Source: Oscillospiraceae bacterium
GTDB lineage: Bacteria > Bacillota > Clostridia > Oscillospirales > QAMX01
Reading direction: 5' to 3'
Assembly (NCBI GenBank): GCA_015068345.1
Contig: SVKS01000010.1
Coordinates: 1-36,247 of the forward strand
DNA: 36,247 bases
The notes beneath the pieces are model-generated. The model was given only the letters and a program-made list of their open reading frames with translations. It did not search any database and was not told the origin of the DNA. This document shows, in pieces, positions 17,789 through 28,792 of the stretch; position 1 is the first letter of the stretch; every line of letters begins with the position of its first letter. The position numbers and the translations under genes are program-made.

Positions 17789-18499
17789 ATGCATTACGAG
17801 GACCTTGGGGTATTTGGCCTGGAAATCGCCCAACCGGAGGGCGTCACCCGATTTGGTACCGATTCTATTTTGCTTTCCGATTTTGCCGCCCGCAAACTAC
17901 GATCCGGTATGCGTGTTATGGACCTTTGTACCGGGTGCGGTATTATCGCCCTGTTGCTTGCTGCCCGCAGGGATATTACAACTATGGGCGTGGAAATTGA
18001 CCCAATTGCCGCCGCTGTAGCCAAAAGCAATGGGGAACACAACCACCTCCCTCTGGAGATTCTTACCGGGGATTTGCGAACCCTGTCTCTTCCCATGGGA
18101 AGCTTTGACATGGTAACCTGTAATCCCCCCTATTTTCAATCAACCAACCCGCAAAGCCCTGACCCTTCCCGCCGTACTGCCCGTAGCGACGAAGTCTGCA
18201 GCTTTGACGAGGTATGCCGGGTTGCCTCCCATTCCTTGAAATATGGCGGATTGTTTTTTGCGGTTTACCGCCCGGAACGGTTATGCGATGCATTTTATGC
18301 CATGCGTACCCACAATTTAGAACCAAAATGTATGCGTCTTGTTGCTCATAATGAAGAGAAGGCCCCCTTCGCCGTTGTTTTGGAAGGGAAAAAGGGCGCT
18401 GCCCCAGGCCTGATTCCCATGCCCACTCTATTGATGAACCAACCCGAAGTCCGGGAAATCTATACCGGAAGATACGGAGGAACAAATGGAACTTGCTGA
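17789..18499 (+). CDS. tRNA1(Val) (adenine-N6)-methyltransferase-like (TrmN6/YfiC family)
   Basis: GTDSILLSDFA, VMDLCTGCGIIALLLA, DMVTCNPPYF (N6-adenine MTase NPPY). Confidence 0.85.
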   Translation: MHYEDLGVFGLEIAQPEGVTRFGTDSILLSDFAARKLRSGMRVMDLCTGCGIIALLLAARRDITTMGVEIDPIAAAVAKSNGEHNHLPLEILTGDLRTLSLPMGSFDMVTCNPPYFQSTNPQSPDPSRRTARSDEVCSFDEVCRVASHSLKYGGLFFAVYRPERLCDAFYAMRTHNLEPKCMRLVAHNEEKAPFAVVLEGKKGAAPGLIPMPTLLMNQPEVREIYTGRYGGTNGTC

Positions 18500-19253
18500 A
18501 AAAACCTTATATGTTGTTACCACCCCCATCGGTAACCTTTCCGACCTGACCCCCAGAGCCCTGGAGGTTCTGGAGAAGGTGGATTTTGTCGCCGCCGAAG
18601 ATACCCGTGTGGGCGGCAGTCTGCTTGCCCATTTTGGCATCAAAAAGCCCCTGGTCAGCTATTATGAACACAACAAGCGGGAGCGAGGAGAAATGATCAT
18701 CGACCGCATCCTGGAAGGGGAGACCTGTGCCCTGATCAGCGATGCCGGTACCCCCGCCATCTCGGACCCTGGTGAGGACCTTGCCAAGCTTTGTGTGGAG
18801 CGGGGCGTAAAGGTTTCTCCCATTCCCGGTGTATCCGCCCTGATCACTGCGCTGTCGGCATCCGGCATGCCCTCCGGTCGATTCTGTTTTGAAGGATTTC
18901 TTTCCATGAGCAAGAAGAGCCGCCGGGAACATTTAGCTGACCTGGTGGGGGAGCGGCGCACCATGATTTTTTACGAAGCCCCTCACAAACTCCGGGCTAC
19001 CCTGGACGACTTTTACAAGACTTTTGGGAACCGGAAGATCGTTCTTGCCCGGGAATTAACCAAGATTCACGAGGAATTCATTCACACTACCCTGTCGGGT
19101 GCCATTGAATACTACAAGGACATTAACCCCAAGGGTGAATTCGTTCTGATTCTGGAGGGTGATACTTCTCCCAAGGAAGCTCCTTTGTCCCGTAATGAAC
19201 GCTATCGTCAAAAGCTTGCTGAAAAGCGTGCTGCCGAGGAAGAGGATGAGTAA
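18486..19253 (+). CDS. rsmI: 16S rRNA (cytidine(1402)-2'-O)-methyltransferase
   Basis: LYVVTTPIGNLSDLTPRALEVLEKVDFVAAEDTR, LISDAGTPAISDPG, PIPGVSALITALSASG, FYEAPHKL. Confidence 0.95.
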   Translation: MELAEKTLYVVTTPIGNLSDLTPRALEVLEKVDFVAAEDTRVGGSLLAHFGIKKPLVSYYEHNKRERGEMIIDRILEGETCALISDAGTPAISDPGEDLAKLCVERGVKVSPIPGVSALITALSASGMPSGRFCFEGFLSMSKKSRREHLADLVGERRTMIFYEAPHKLRATLDDFYKTFGNRKIVLARELTKIHEEFIHTTLSGAIEYYKDINPKGEFVLILEGDTSPKEAPLSRNERYRQKLAEKRAAEEEDE

Positions 19254-19307
19254 GCGATTCTTCCCTGCTGTTTCATTTCTTCTGTATTTGATCCCAAATA
19301 ACGACAA

Positions 19308-19337
19308 AAAGACCGTTTCCTTTCGGAAACGGTCTTT
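19308..19337. terminator. Bidirectional terminator between rsmI and rplQ
   Basis: aaagaccgtttcc-tttc-ggaaacggtcttt, perfect 13-bp stem with flanking A/T. Confidence 0.9.
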
Positions 19338-19370
19338 ATTTGTTTACTCAACCATTCAGAGAATCAAAGA

Positions 19371-19745
19371 TTACTTCTTTTCTTCTTCCTTCTTGGGTTC
19401 GTAGTTTACCAGTTCGATGATAGCCATTTCAGCAGCGTCACCGCGGCGAACACCGGTACGGATGATACGGGTGTAACCGCCGACTCTTTCAGCATAGAAA
19501 GGAGCGATCTCGTTGAAGAGCTTGTAAGCAACATCTTCCTTGGTAATGAAGGAGAAAACCTGGCGCTTGGAAGCAAGCGTGTTGGTCTTTCCGAGGGTAA
19601 TCATCTTTTCGGCAAGAGGACGGACCTCTTTTGCTCTGGTAACAGTGGTTTCGATCTTGCCGTTCTCAAGCAGATAGGTAACCATAGCACGGAGCATTGC
19701 CATACGCTGATCGGTAGGTCTGCCGAGCTTGCGGGTTCCGGGCAT
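19371..19745 (-). CDS. rplQ: 50S ribosomal protein L17
   Basis: [45 protein letters not shown]. Confidence 0.97.
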   Translation of the reverse strand: MPGTRKLGRPTDQRMAMLRAMVTYLLENGKIETTVTRAKEVRPLAEKMITLGKTNTLASKRQVFSFITKEDVAYKLFNEIAPFYAERVGGYTRIIRTGVRRGDAAEMAIIELVNYEPKKEEEKK

Positions 19746-19777
19746 CTTGAAAACCTCCTTTAATATAAGTTAGGGAA

Positions 19778-20746
19778 TCAGTTTCCCTGATCTTCTTCTT
19801 TTTGCAGGGATAAGCCCAATGCATTGAGCTTGTTGATGACCTCTTCCAGAGACTTTCTGCCGAGGTTACGGACCTTCATCATGTCCTCCTCAGTCATCTT
19901 GGTCAGGTCTTCAACAGTGTTGATGTTGGCTCTCTTCAGGCAGTTAAACGATCTGACCGAGAGGTCCAACTCTTCAATGGTCATGACAAGGACAGTGGAC
20001 TTTTCGGTATCGACTTCGCCGCCATCCGCAATGGGACGAGGAGCGATATCGCCGGAAAGGGCCGCAAAGTCCTCCAAGAGGTCGATCAGATGCTTAGCCG
20101 ACCAGGCCACCGCTTCCTGAGCGGTGAGGGTCTTGTCGGTCCAGACTTCAAGCGTAAGCTTATCCAAGTCCACATCCTTACCTACACGGGTGTTTTCCAC
20201 AGTGTAGTTGACCTTGGTGACCGGGGTAAAAATAGAATCAATCGGAATCAGTCCAAGGGGAGCCTGAGCGGGCTTATTCATCTCAGCGGAAACGTAGCCG
20301 TAACCGTGGTTCAGAGTAAGTTCCATGTTCAGGGTAGCGCCTTCAGACAGGGATGCAATCAGAAGATTCGGGTTAAGGATCTCTACTTCTGCATCAGCTT
20401 TAATATCACCGGCTCTCACTTCGCACGGACCGGTTGCTTCGATAAGCAGGGTCTTTGCGGTGGGTGCGAACAGGCGTGCTCTGATATCCTTCACATTCAG
20501 CACGATTTCGGTAACATCCTCTTTAACACCGGGGATGGTGGAAAATTCATGCATGACGCCATTGATTTTGATGGTAGTGATAGCAGTACCGACAATGGAC
20601 GATAACAGCACACGTCTCAGCGAGTTACCCAGGGTCGTTCCGTAGCCTCTCTGCAGAGGTTCCACTACAAACTTGCCATAGGAACCATCAATTTCACTGC
20701 TGACACATTCAATAACAGGCTTCTTAATCTCTAACAAATCCTGCAC
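19778..20746 (-). CDS. rpoA: DNA-directed RNA polymerase subunit alpha
   Basis: [29 protein letters not shown]-terminal [36 protein letters not shown]. Confidence 0.98.
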   Translation of the reverse strand: MQDLLEIKKPVIECVSSEIDGSYGKFVVEPLQRGYGTTLGNSLRRVLLSSIVGTAITTIKINGVMHEFSTIPGVKEDVTEIVLNVKDIRARLFAPTAKTLLIEATGPCEVRAGDIKADAEVEILNPNLLIASLSEGATLNMELTLNHGYGYVSAEMNKPAQAPLGLIPIDSIFTPVTKVNYTVENTRVGKDVDLDKLTLEVWTDKTLTAQEAVAWSAKHLIDLLEDFAALSGDIAPRPIADGGEVDTEKSTVLVMTIEELDLSVRSFNCLKRANINTVEDLTKMTEEDMMKVRNLGRKSLEEVINKLNALGLSLQKEEDQGN

Positions 20747-20794
20747 CCTCCTTTATTGAAATAAACGAGCCAAACGATTTGAACCTCAAGCGAA

Positions 20795-21421
20795 TTACTT
20801 GGAGTAAAGCTCGACGATGAGGTGTTCCTCGATCGGGAGGTCGATGTCCTCTCGTGCGGGGAGTGCGACAACCTTACCTTCGCAGGTATCGCGGTTCATA
20901 TCCAACCACTTCGGAATGGGGCGAGTAGCGTTCGCTTCGTTGATGTACTTGAACTTCTCGCTGGAACGGCTCTTTTCAACCAGAGCGATCACATCACCCT
21001 GCTTAACCAGGTAAGAGGGAATATTGACCTTCTTGCCGTTCACGGTGAAGTGAGCGTGACGGACAAGCTGTCTTGCTTCGGGACGGGACATAGCCAGACC
21101 GAGGCGGTAGACAACGTTATCCAGACGGGACTCCAGAATCTGGAGCAGGTTAACACCGGTAACGCCCTTCATCTGTTCTGCCATATCGAAATACTTGGCA
21201 AACTGGCTCTCCAGAACGCCGTAGTAACGACGGGTCTTCTGCTTTTCACGCAGCTGGATGCCATATTCCTTAGCTTTGGTTCTGCCCTGTCCGTGCTGGC
21301 CAGGAGCATATTCTCTGCGGCTAAGCGCGCACTTATCCGTATAGCATCTGTCGCCCTTGAGGAAAAGCTTCTGCCCTTCGCGACGGCACATTCTGCACAC
21401 GGCTTCGGTATATCTTGCCAT
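20795..21421 (-). CDS. rpsD: 30S ribosomal protein S4 (zinc-type)
   Basis: [37 protein letters not shown]4 domain [13 protein letters not shown]. Confidence 0.98.
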   Translation of the reverse strand: MARYTEAVCRMCRREGQKLFLKGDRCYTDKCALSRREYAPGQHGQGRTKAKEYGIQLREKQKTRRYYGVLESQFAKYFDMAEQMKGVTGVNLLQILESRLDNVVYRLGLAMSRPEARQLVRHAHFTVNGKKVNIPSYLVKQGDVIALVEKSRSSEKFKYINEANATRPIPKWLDMNRDTCEGKVVALPAREDIDLPIEEHLIVELYSK

Positions 21422-21486
21422 TTTGAATTACACCTCCATAATAGGTAAAAGCCCGATAAAATACGGTCTTTGAATCTTTGTCTGAA

Positions 21487-21897
21487 TCAGACGCGGCGAC
21501 GCTTCGGGGGACGGCAGCCATTGTGGGGGATCGGGGTGACATCCTTGATCATGGTGACTTCCAGACCAGCAGCCTGGAGGGCACGGATGGCAGCTTCTCT
21601 TCCCTGGCCGGGGCCTCTGACGTACACTTCAACGCTCTTCAGGCCATGTTCCATAGCAGCCTTAGCAGCGGTTTCAGCAGCGGTCTGAGCAGCAAACGGG
21701 GTGCTCTTCTTGGAACCGCGGAAACCAAGTTCACCGGCGGAAGCCCAGGACAGAGCATTACCCTGAGTATCGGTAAGAGTTACGATGGTATTGTTGAAGG
21801 ACGAACGGATATGAGCCGCGCCTTTTTCAATATTCTTGCGTTCACGGCGCTTCTTGGAAACAGCCGCTCCCTTTTTGGGCGCATTCTTGCCAGCCAT
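21487..21897 (-). CDS. rpsK: 30S ribosomal protein S11
   Basis: [44 protein letters not shown]. Confidence 0.98.
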   Translation of the reverse strand: MAGKNAPKKGAAVSKKRRERKNIEKGAAHIRSSFNNTIVTLTDTQGNALSWASAGELGFRGSKKSTPFAAQTAAETAAKAAMEHGLKSVEVYVRGPGQGREAAIRALQAAGLEVTMIKDVTPIPHNGCRPPKRRRV

Positions 21898-21913
21898 TTA
21901 TGAGTCCTCCTCT

Positions 21914-22282
21914 TTACTGTTTCTTGTTGGCGATGGTCTTCTTGGGTCCCTTGCGGGTACGCGCATTGGTTTTCGTGCGCTGTCCGCGAACCGGAAGGCC
22001 TCTTCTGTGTCTGGTGCCTCTGTAGGAACCGATTTCAATCAATCTCTTGATGTCAAGAGCAACGTCACGGCGAAGGTCACCTTCTACGACGTAGTCGCGG
22101 TCGATGGCTTCACGAAGACGGGAAATTTCGTCATCGGTCAGATCCTTAACACGGGTGTCAGGATTGACGTTTGCAGTTTTCAGAATGTCATTGGAGAGTT
22201 TTCTGCCAATACCATAGATATAGGTCAAGCCTATCTCAATGCGCTTTTCGCGCGGCAGGTCTACACCGGCTATACGAGCCAT
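21914..22282 (-). CDS. rpsM: 30S ribosomal protein S13
   Basis: [26 protein letters not shown]...[19 protein letters not shown]. Confidence 0.98.
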   Translation of the reverse strand: MARIAGVDLPREKRIEIGLTYIYGIGRKLSNDILKTANVNPDTRVKDLTDDEISRLREAIDRDYVVEGDLRRDVALDIKRLIEIGSYRGTRHRRGLPVRGQRTKTNARTRKGPKKTIANKKQ

Positions 22283-22319
22283 TTATTGCTGCACCTCCAT
22301 TGGTTATTTTGTGTGTGAT

Positions 22320-22445
22320 TTAGCCTTGCTTCTGCTTATGTTTCGGTCCGTTCTTCGGATCGGAGCAGATAACCATAACAACGCCCTTGCGGCGGATAAC
22401 TTTGCACTTGTCGCAAATCGGTTTGACCGAGGGTCTTACCTTCAT
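22320..22445 (-). CDS. rpmJ: 50S ribosomal protein L36 (41 aa; absent from the ORF track)
   Basis: Translated by hand: [41 protein letters not shown]. Correct synteny between infA and rpsM. Confidence 0.96.
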   Translation of the reverse strand: MKVRPSVKPICDKCKVIRRKGVVMVICSDPKNGPKHKQKQG

Positions 22446-22472
22446 ATTATAGTACCTTCCTTCTTTGGTTTC

Positions 22473-22691
22473 TTACTTGGAACGCCATGTAATTCTGCCT
22501 TTTGTGAGGTCATAGGGAGACATCTCAAGGGTCACCTTATCACCCGGAAGAATTTTGATGAAGTTCATTCTGAGCTTGCCGGAAATGTGGGCGTGAACCC
22601 GATGCTTATTCTGGAGCTCAACAAGGAACATAGCGTTTGGCAGCGCTTCTATGACGATACCTTCCAATTCAATAACATCATCCTTTGCCAA
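22473..22691 (-). CDS. infA: Translation initiation factor IF-1
   Basis: [26 protein letters not shown]...[23 protein letters not shown]. Confidence 0.98.
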   Translation of the reverse strand: MAKDDVIELEGIVIEALPNAMFLVELQNKHRVHAHISGKLRMNFIKILPGDKVTLEMSPYDLTKGRITWRSK

Positions 22692-22731
22692 GGCGGCATA
22701 CCTCCTTCACATGGAATCTATCATTGCTTCC

Positions 22732-23481
22732 TTATTCGGGAAGCGTGAGTAACACCGGATCCCCATCTGTGATGAGAACCGTGTGTTCATAATGGGCCGA
22801 CAGCGCGTGATCCAAAGTCAGCACCGTCCATCCGTCCGACAATACCCGGACGCCGTAGGTACCGGCATTGACCATCGGCTCAATTGCAATCGTCATTCCG
22901 GCGCGAAGTCTGGGACCATGTCCCGGCTCACCGAAGTTGGGAACCTCAGGATCCTCGTGAAGATTTGCGCCCACACCGTGGCCCACAAACTTTCTTACCA
23001 CCGAAAATCCGTTGTCTTCACAATACTTCTGGATCGCGTGGGAGATGTTGCTCAGCTTCTGCCCTTCACGCGCAAATTTTATACCTTCATAGAAACTCTG
23101 TCTCGTGACGGTAATCAGTTTCTCTGCCTCGGGAGCAATCTTCCCACAGGCGAAGGTACCCGCGGTATCACCATGATACCCTTTGTAAGTGGCCCCTACG
23201 TCGATCTTTACCAGATCGCCTTCCTTGATTACTCTTTTACCGGGAATTCCGTGTATCACCTCATCATTGATGGAGACACAAGCCGCGGCCGGAAACCCGC
23301 CGTAACCCAGAAAGGAGGGGATCATGCCGTTGTCCGCGATAACCTTTCTTACCGCCATGTCAACGTCGTGCGTTGTTACCCCCGGCTCAATCATTGCGCC
23401 GGCGGCGGCGAGTGCTTGCCCTGCAACCTTACCGGCACAGCGCATGCACTCGATTTCATACGGTGATTTGATCGTAATCAT
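22732..23481 (-). CDS. map: Methionine aminopeptidase, type I
   Basis: SINDEVIHGIPGKRVIKEGDLVKIDVGATYKGYHGDTAGTF, GHGVGANLHEDPEVPNFG. Confidence 0.98.
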   Translation of the reverse strand: MITIKSPYEIECMRCAGKVAGQALAAAGAMIEPGVTTHDVDMAVRKVIADNGMIPSFLGYGGFPAAACVSINDEVIHGIPGKRVIKEGDLVKIDVGATYKGYHGDTAGTFACGKIAPEAEKLITVTRQSFYEGIKFAREGQKLSNISHAIQKYCEDNGFSVVRKFVGHGVGANLHEDPEVPNFGEPGHGPRLRAGMTIAIEPMVNAGTYGVRVLSDGWTVLTLDHALSAHYEHTVLITDGDPVLLTLPE

Positions 23482-24116
23482 TCCGTAATCCCCAACGCCT
23501 CAAAGATCCTCTTGGTGATGTCGGGAATGGAACCCATTCCGTCAATCTTATGAAGGATCCCTTCTTTTTCATAGTAAGCCTTCACCGGTTCGGTCTGAGC
23601 GTGGAACACTTCCAGCCGGGCTTTCACGGTTTCTTCCTTATCGTCTTCTCTCTGGAAGAGGGCAGCGCCACATTTATCGCAAACGCCTTCGGAAACGGGC
23701 TTATTATAAAGCACATGGTAGGACGCGCCGCAGTTTTTGCAGCTACGTCTTCCGGACATTCTGCCGATAATCGCTTCATCGTCGGTTTCGATGGAAACCA
23801 CCGAGTCGATTTCAGCACCCATGTCCTTCAGGGCTTCCGCCTGGGCCACGGTTCTGGGATAACCATCCAGGATGTACCCATTTTCGCAGTCCTTTTCGGA
23901 AAGACGGTTCTTGAGCATGTCGACGATCAGATCGTCGGGTACCAGGTTGCCGCTTTCCATGAAGCCTTTGGCCTTCAGGCCAAGCTCGGTGCCTTCCTTC
24001 AGATGCGCACGCAGGATATTCCCGGTGGAAATGGAGGGGATTCCAAGCTTTTCAATAATCTTCTCCGCCTGCGTGCCTTTGCCCGCACCCGGAGCGCCTA
24101 ATAAGATAATTTTCAT
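23478..24116 (-). CDS. adk: Adenylate kinase (Cys4 zinc LID type)
   Basis: MKIILLGAPGAGKGTQAEKI, GYPRTVAQAEAL, CKNCGASYH...CDKCGAAL. Start trimmed to 24116. Confidence 0.97.
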   Translation of the reverse strand: MKIILLGAPGAGKGTQAEKIIEKLGIPSISTGNILRAHLKEGTELGLKAKGFMESGNLVPDDLIVDMLKNRLSEKDCENGYILDGYPRTVAQAEALKDMGAEIDSVVSIETDDEAIIGRMSGRRSCKNCGASYHVLYNKPVSEGVCDKCGAALFQREDDKEETVKARLEVFHAQTEPVKAYYEKEGILHKIDGMGSIPDITKRIFEALGITE

Positions 24117-24129
24117 AGTTCTCTCGTCC

Positions 24130-25467
24130 TTATTCAAGGAAGCCCTTATGATGGCGCATAATGAGCTGTGCTTCCAGAGACTTTACGGTATCCAGAGCAA
24201 CGCCAACAACGATCAGAACGGTGGTACCACCCAGAGCGATGCCGCTGAGGGACGGGGAGAACACGCTGACGATGATGGGGAGCACAGCGATAATACCGAG
24301 GAAGATTGCACCGATTACGGTGACCTTCTTAAGCACTCTGTTGATAAAATCGGCAGTCGGCTTGCCGGGACGATAGCCCGGAATGGAGCCACCCTGGTTC
24401 TTCAGGTTATTGGCCACTTCAATGGGATTGAACTGGGTATAAGCGTAGAAGAAGGAGAAACCGATAATCATGACAAAGTAGAGGACCACGTAAACCGGGG
24501 AGGGGGAGGACAGCCAGGATACCAACGCGTCACCAAAACCCGTGAACTTATTACCGAAACCAGAGGGGGTCTTACCCATGAAGGAGTAGATAATAGAGGG
24601 AAGGGAAACGATGCTGGAAGCGAAGATAACCGGCATAACACCAGTCATATTGACCTTAAGGGGAATATGAGAGGACTGTCCGCCATAAATCTTTCGGCCA
24701 ACCACACGCTTTGCATACTGGGTGGGAATACGTCTTTCGGCGTCCGAAACGAAGACGATGAAGACGATCACGGCCAGGAAAGCAATCAGCATAGCAGCCA
24801 GAACAAAAACGTTCAGGGTGCCGGCAGCCACGTTTGCGTAGAGGCTGATAGCGACCGAAGGAATACGAGAGATGATACCGGTGAACAGGATCATGGAGAT
24901 ACCGTTGCCGATACCGTAGGTGGTGATCTGCTCACCCAGCCACATGATAATAGCCGAGCCAGCAACGAAGGATGCGATGATCGCGAAAGCCTTCCAGACG
25001 TTCGGATCTTCGAGAACCTTGATCACAGAGCCATCGTTCAGGGTAACTTCCATATTACGAATGGCCATGAAGTAGGCAAAGCCCTGAATCAGACCGATGA
25101 TAACCGTCACGTAACGGGTAAGAGCGGCCTGCTTCTTTCTGCCCTCTTCGCCGCCTTCCTTGACCATCTTCTCAAGCGCCGGAATGGCGATGGTGAGAAG
25201 CTGGACAATAATGGAGGCGTTGATGTAGGGAGTGATGGACATGGCAAACAGGGTCATGCTCTGGAATGCACCACCGGAAAGGAGGTTCAGATAACCAAAG
25301 AACTGGTTGCCAGTCGAATCAAAGATCAGACCAACCGCTTCGGGGTTTACGTAGGGAACCGTAATGGTTCCCATGCCGATGCGGGTGATAAGAAGAATCA
25401 AAAGAGTGAAAAGGATTTTATGACGAAGTTCTTTAATGCTCCAAGCGTTTTTAATCGTCTCAAACAT
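24130..25467 (-). CDS. secY: Preprotein translocase subunit SecY
   Basis: Polytopic; GGTTVLIVVGVALDT, GIGNGISMILFTGI; synteny rplO-secY-adk. Confidence 0.98.
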   Translation of the reverse strand: MFETIKNAWSIKELRHKILFTLLILLITRIGMGTITVPYVNPEAVGLIFDSTGNQFFGYLNLLSGGAFQSMTLFAMSITPYINASIIVQLLTIAIPALEKMVKEGGEEGRKKQAALTRYVTVIIGLIQGFAYFMAIRNMEVTLNDGSVIKVLEDPNVWKAFAIIASFVAGSAIIMWLGEQITTYGIGNGISMILFTGIISRIPSVAISLYANVAAGTLNVFVLAAMLIAFLAVIVFIVFVSDAERRIPTQYAKRVVGRKIYGGQSSHIPLKVNMTGVMPVIFASSIVSLPSIIYSFMGKTPSGFGNKFTGFGDALVSWLSSPSPVYVVLYFVMIIGFSFFYAYTQFNPIEVANNLKNQGGSIPGYRPGKPTADFINRVLKKVTVIGAIFLGIIAVLPIIVSVFSPSLSGIALGGTTVLIVVGVALDTVKSLEAQLIMRHHKGFLE

Positions 25468-25910
25468 TAAATCACCTCAATCTTCCCTCCGGCTGCTTCG
25501 ATCTTTGCTTTCGCAGATTCAGAGCAAGCACTTACCTTAACAGTAAGGGGAACATTGATCTCTCCGTTGCCAAGGAGCTTAATGCCATCAAATGTCTTCT
25601 TTACCAAGCCAATGCTCTGGAGAGCCGCAGTATCCACGACTGCGTCCTTTTCAAAACTCTGGAGATCAGAGATGTTAATAGTGGCGTAAACAGTAGCGAA
25701 CTTGTAGTTGTTGAAACCACGCTTCGGCTGTCTACGCTGCAGGGGCATCTGACCGCCTTCGAAACCGGGACGGACACCGCCGCCGGAACGCTGGCCCTGG
25801 CCCTTATGACCACGACCGCCGGTCTTGCCGTTGCCGCTGCCGGGGCCGCGGCCCTTGCGCTTGCCAACAATCTTCTTGTCAGCAGGAGTAAGATTACCTA
25901 AATTCAGCAT
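25467..25910 (-). CDS. rplO: 50S ribosomal protein L15
   Basis: GNLTPADKKIVGKRKGRGPGSGNGKTGGRGHKGQGQRSGG. Confidence 0.97.
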   Translation of the reverse strand: MLNLGNLTPADKKIVGKRKGRGPGSGNGKTGGRGHKGQGQRSGGGVRPGFEGGQMPLQRRQPKRGFNNYKFATVYATINISDLQSFEKDAVVDTAALQSIGLVKKTFDGIKLLGNGEINVPLTVKVSACSESAKAKIEAAGGKIEVI

Positions 25911-25921
25911 TATGTGCCTCC

Positions 25922-26098
25922 TTAATCAACGATTTCGGTCTTGACCAGGTAAGAGATCTGAGCGATCTTACCCTTGGTCATATCGTTGTCGGGCTGGACC
26001 GTGGTGTCGTTGATTCTCTTCAGGCCCAGTGCGTGAGCTGTTGCGATGTGTTTGTCGTGTCTGCCGTTGAGGCTCTTAACAAGCGTAACTTTAATCAT
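25922..26098 (-). CDS. rpmD: 50S ribosomal protein L30
   Basis: MIKVTLVKSLNGRHDKHIATAHALGLKRINDTTVQPDND. Start trimmed from 26164, which lies inside rpsE. Confidence 0.96.
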   Translation of the reverse strand: MIKVTLVKSLNGRHDKHIATAHALGLKRINDTTVQPDNDMTKGKIAQISYLVKTEIVD

Positions 26099-26111
26099 GT
26101 TTCTACCTCCG

Positions 26112-26618
26112 TCAGCCCTGGATCTCGGCAACCGTCTTGCCTCTCTTGCGAGCGACTTCTTCAACGCCCGTAAGCTGCTTGAGGCCCTCGATGGTAGCGG
26201 AAACTACGTTCTGGGGGTTGTTGGAGCGCAGAGACTTGGTTCTGATGTTGGTGATACCAGCCATTTCCATAACGGCACGGACAGCGCCGCCGGCGATAAC
26301 GCCGGTGCCTTCGGGAGCGGGCTTCAGCAGGACTCTGCCGGCACCGTATTCACCGATGACTTCGTGGGGAATGGTGTTTCCGAGAAGGGTTACCTTAACA
26401 AGATTTTTCTTTGCATCTTCAATCGCCTTACGGATGGCATCGGGAGCTTCGCTCGCCTTGCCGAGACCGTAACCGAGGATGCCGTTGCCGTTGCCAACGA
26501 CGACCAGAGCGGAGTACTTATAAATACGACCACCCTTTACAGTCTTGGAAACACGGTTGGTAACGACTACTTTTTCCTGAAGCTCACCGAGTTCGGCGGC
26601 GTCAATTCTCTGAGACAT
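26112..26618 (-). CDS. rpsE: 30S ribosomal protein S5
   Basis: [41 protein letters not shown]. Confidence 0.98.
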   Translation of the reverse strand: MSQRIDAAELGELQEKVVVTNRVSKTVKGGRIYKYSALVVVGNGNGILGYGLGKASEAPDAIRKAIEDAKKNLVKVTLLGNTIPHEVIGEYGAGRVLLKPAPEGTGVIAGGAVRAVMEMAGITNIRTKSLRSNNPQNVVSATIEGLKQLTGVEEVARKRGKTVAEIQG

Positions 26619-26633
26619 GTTCGATCCTCCCCT

Positions 26634-26993
26634 TTAGAACTTGAGTCCGCCTTCACGGGCGCCCTCAGCTAATGCCTGTACACGGCCGTGATAGACGTAA
26701 CCGCCGCGGTCAAAAACGATGGTTTCAACACCGGCAGCCTTGGCTCTTTCGGCGATCAGGAGGCCGACCTTCTTAGCCGCGTCCTTGTTTCCGCCGTAAG
26801 CGGTGAAATCCTTTTCAACGGTGGAAGCCGAAGCAATGGTCTTGCCGGCTACATCGTCGATAACCTGAGCGTAGATGTGCTGAGCACTGCGGAACACGCA
26901 GAGTCTGGGCCGTTCGGGAGTGCCCGAAATAACGGCACGGACTCTCTTATGGCGTACGAGACGCGCTTTATTCGAATCTTTTCTGCTTACCAT
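26634..26993 (-). CDS. rplR: 50S ribosomal protein L18
   Basis: [32 protein letters not shown]...[24 protein letters not shown]. Confidence 0.98.
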   Translation of the reverse strand: MVSRKDSNKARLVRHKRVRAVISGTPERPRLCVFRSAQHIYAQVIDDVAGKTIASASTVEKDFTAYGGNKDAAKKVGLLIAERAKAAGVETIVFDRGGYVYHGRVQALAEGAREGGLKF

Positions 26994-27009
26994 TATTTAT
27001 GCACACTCC

Positions 27010-27555
27010 TTACTTCTTACCGGACTTGCCTTCTTTGAGGATGACAACTTCACCGGCGTATCTGACACCCTTGCCCTTGTAGGGTTCCGGAGGTCTCTTG
27101 GAACGGATATCGGCGGCAAACTGGCCAACCTTATCCTTTTCGATGCCCTTAACAACGATGGCATCGGGGGCGGGAACTTCAACGGTGATACCGGGAACTT
27201 CTTCCAGAATAACCTGGTGAGAGTAACCAAGGTTCATGACAAGCTTGTTGCCTTCCTTGGAAGCTCTGTAACCAACACCCTGGATTTCCAGCTTCTTTTC
27301 AAAGCCATCAGTAACACCCTTCACCATGTTGGCGATGAGAGTTCTGGCCAGGCCGTGGAGAGCGCGAACCTTGGGTTCGTCGTTTTCACGGGTTACATGG
27401 ATCTCGCTGCCTTCAACAGCAACGGCGATCTTCTTATCATATACGTAGGACAGTTCGCCCTTCTTACCCTTAACGTCTACCTTGCGGGCAGCTTCGTCAA
27501 CCTTGACTTCGACACCGGCGGGGATAGCGATAGGGAGTCTACCAATTCTCGACAT
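27010..27555 (-). CDS. rplF: 50S ribosomal protein L6
   Basis: MSRIGRLPIAIPAGVEV...RSKRPPEPYKGKGVRYAGEVV. Confidence 0.98.
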   Translation of the reverse strand: MSRIGRLPIAIPAGVEVKVDEAARKVDVKGKKGELSYVYDKKIAVAVEGSEIHVTRENDEPKVRALHGLARTLIANMVKGVTDGFEKKLEIQGVGYRASKEGNKLVMNLGYSHQVILEEVPGITVEVPAPDAIVVKGIEKDKVGQFAADIRSKRPPEPYKGKGVRYAGEVVILKEGKSGKK

Positions 27556-27570
27556 AGTTTAGTGCCCTCC

Positions 27571-27969
27571 TTACCAAACAAACGCAAGGATTTCGCCGCC
27601 GACATGCTCAGCTCTGGCCTTGCGGTCGGTCATGACGCCCTTGGAGGTGGAAACGATGGCAGTACCGAGGCCGCGAAGTACCTTCGGCATATCTTCTACG
27701 CCGGCGTAAACGCGCAGGCCCGGCTTGGATACTCTGCGAAGACCCGAGATGATCGGTTCTCTGTTCTGGCCGTACTTCAGGGAAATACGGATGATTCCCT
27801 GTCCACCATCATCGATGAGAGTGTACATTTTGATATAGCCCTCTTCCAAGAGGATCTCGGCGATGGCCTTCTTGGTGCCGGAAGCAGGGACATCAACGGT
27901 ATCATGCTTCTGCGAATTCGCATTGCGGATTCTGGTCAGCATATCCGCAATAGGATCAGTGATCTGCAT
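27571..27969 (-). CDS. rpsH: 30S ribosomal protein S8
   Basis: [19 protein letters not shown]...[20 protein letters not shown]. Confidence 0.98.
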   Translation of the reverse strand: MQITDPIADMLTRIRNANSQKHDTVDVPASGTKKAIAEILLEEGYIKMYTLIDDGGQGIIRISLKYGQNREPIISGLRRVSKPGLRVYAGVEDMPKVLRGLGTAIVSTSKGVMTDRKARAEHVGGEILAFVW

Positions 27970-28037
27970 TTTTATATTTTCTCCTTTCAGAAGTTAGAGG
28001 CAAGACGCCTCCACTTTTCCCTAAGGCCGGGAATTGT

Positions 28038-28223
28038 TTACCAGCTAGCTTTCTTAACACCCGGGATCTGGCCCTTGTAGGCAAGTTCACGGAAGCAGAT
28101 ACGGCAGATGCCGTAGTTACGGAGATAGGCATGAGGTCTACCGCAGATTTTGCAGCGGTTGTAACGGCGGGTAGAGAACTTCGGCTCTTCCTGCTGTCTT
28201 AAAATCATAGATTTCTTTGCCAT
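28038..28223 (-). CDS. rpsZ: 30S ribosomal protein S14, zinc-binding type
   Basis: 61 aa, [38 protein letters not shown]. Confidence 0.97.
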   Translation of the reverse strand: MAKKSMILRQQEEPKFSTRRYNRCKICGRPHAYLRNYGICRICFRELAYKGQIPGVKKASW

Positions 28224-28237
28224 TGCTTTTTCTCCTC

Positions 28238-28777
28238 TCAGTTAGCGAACGGAGCACCCAGGAGGGTGAGCAGTTCGCGGGCTTCTTCGTCGGTGTTTGC
28301 GGTGGTGCAGATGACGATATTCATGCCTCTGATCTTGTCGACCTTGTCGAACTCGATTTCAGGGAAGATAAGCTGTTCGCGAAGACCCAGGGCGTAGTTG
28401 CCACGGCCGTCGAAGGCGTTGGCGCTGATGCCGCGGAAGTCGCGGACTCTGGGCAGAGCCACATTGAAGAGCTTATCCAGGAATTCGTACATTCTGTCGG
28501 CGCGCAGGGTAACCTTGGCACCGATGTTCATGCCCTGGCGGACCTTGAAGTTAGCAACCGATTTCTTAGCCTTGGTGATCTGGGCCTTCTGGCCGGTGAT
28601 CAGGGCGAGGTCGGAGCAAACAGCGTCCAGAGCCTTGGCATTTTCACGAGCTTCGCCGCAGCCAACGTTGATAATGATCTTATCAAGCTTGGGGATCTGC
28701 ATGGGGCTCTTGTAGTTGAACTTCTTCATGAGGGCGGAAGCAACTTCGTTCTTGTAACGTTCTTTCATTCTTGCCAT
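28238..28777 (-). CDS. rplE: 50S ribosomal protein L5
   Basis: [16 protein letters not shown]...[29 protein letters not shown]. Confidence 0.98.
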   Translation of the reverse strand: MARMKERYKNEVASALMKKFNYKSPMQIPKLDKIIINVGCGEARENAKALDAVCSDLALITGQKAQITKAKKSVANFKVRQGMNIGAKVTLRADRMYEFLDKLFNVALPRVRDFRGISANAFDGRGNYALGLREQLIFPEIEFDKVDKIRGMNIVICTTANTDEEARELLTLLGAPFAN

Positions 28778-28792
28778 GATTGTCTTCCTCCC

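Noticed and set aside
23872-25470. 532-aa + strand ORF antisense to adk/secY
   Set aside because: Asp/His/Asn-rich shadow ORF crossing two well-supported genes on the opposite strand.
27970-28037. Small GAGGC-aagac-GCCTC hairpin in the rpsH-rpsZ gap as an S8-type regulatory site
   Set aside because: Only a 5-bp stem with no match to a known S8-binding site that I can support; likely chance.
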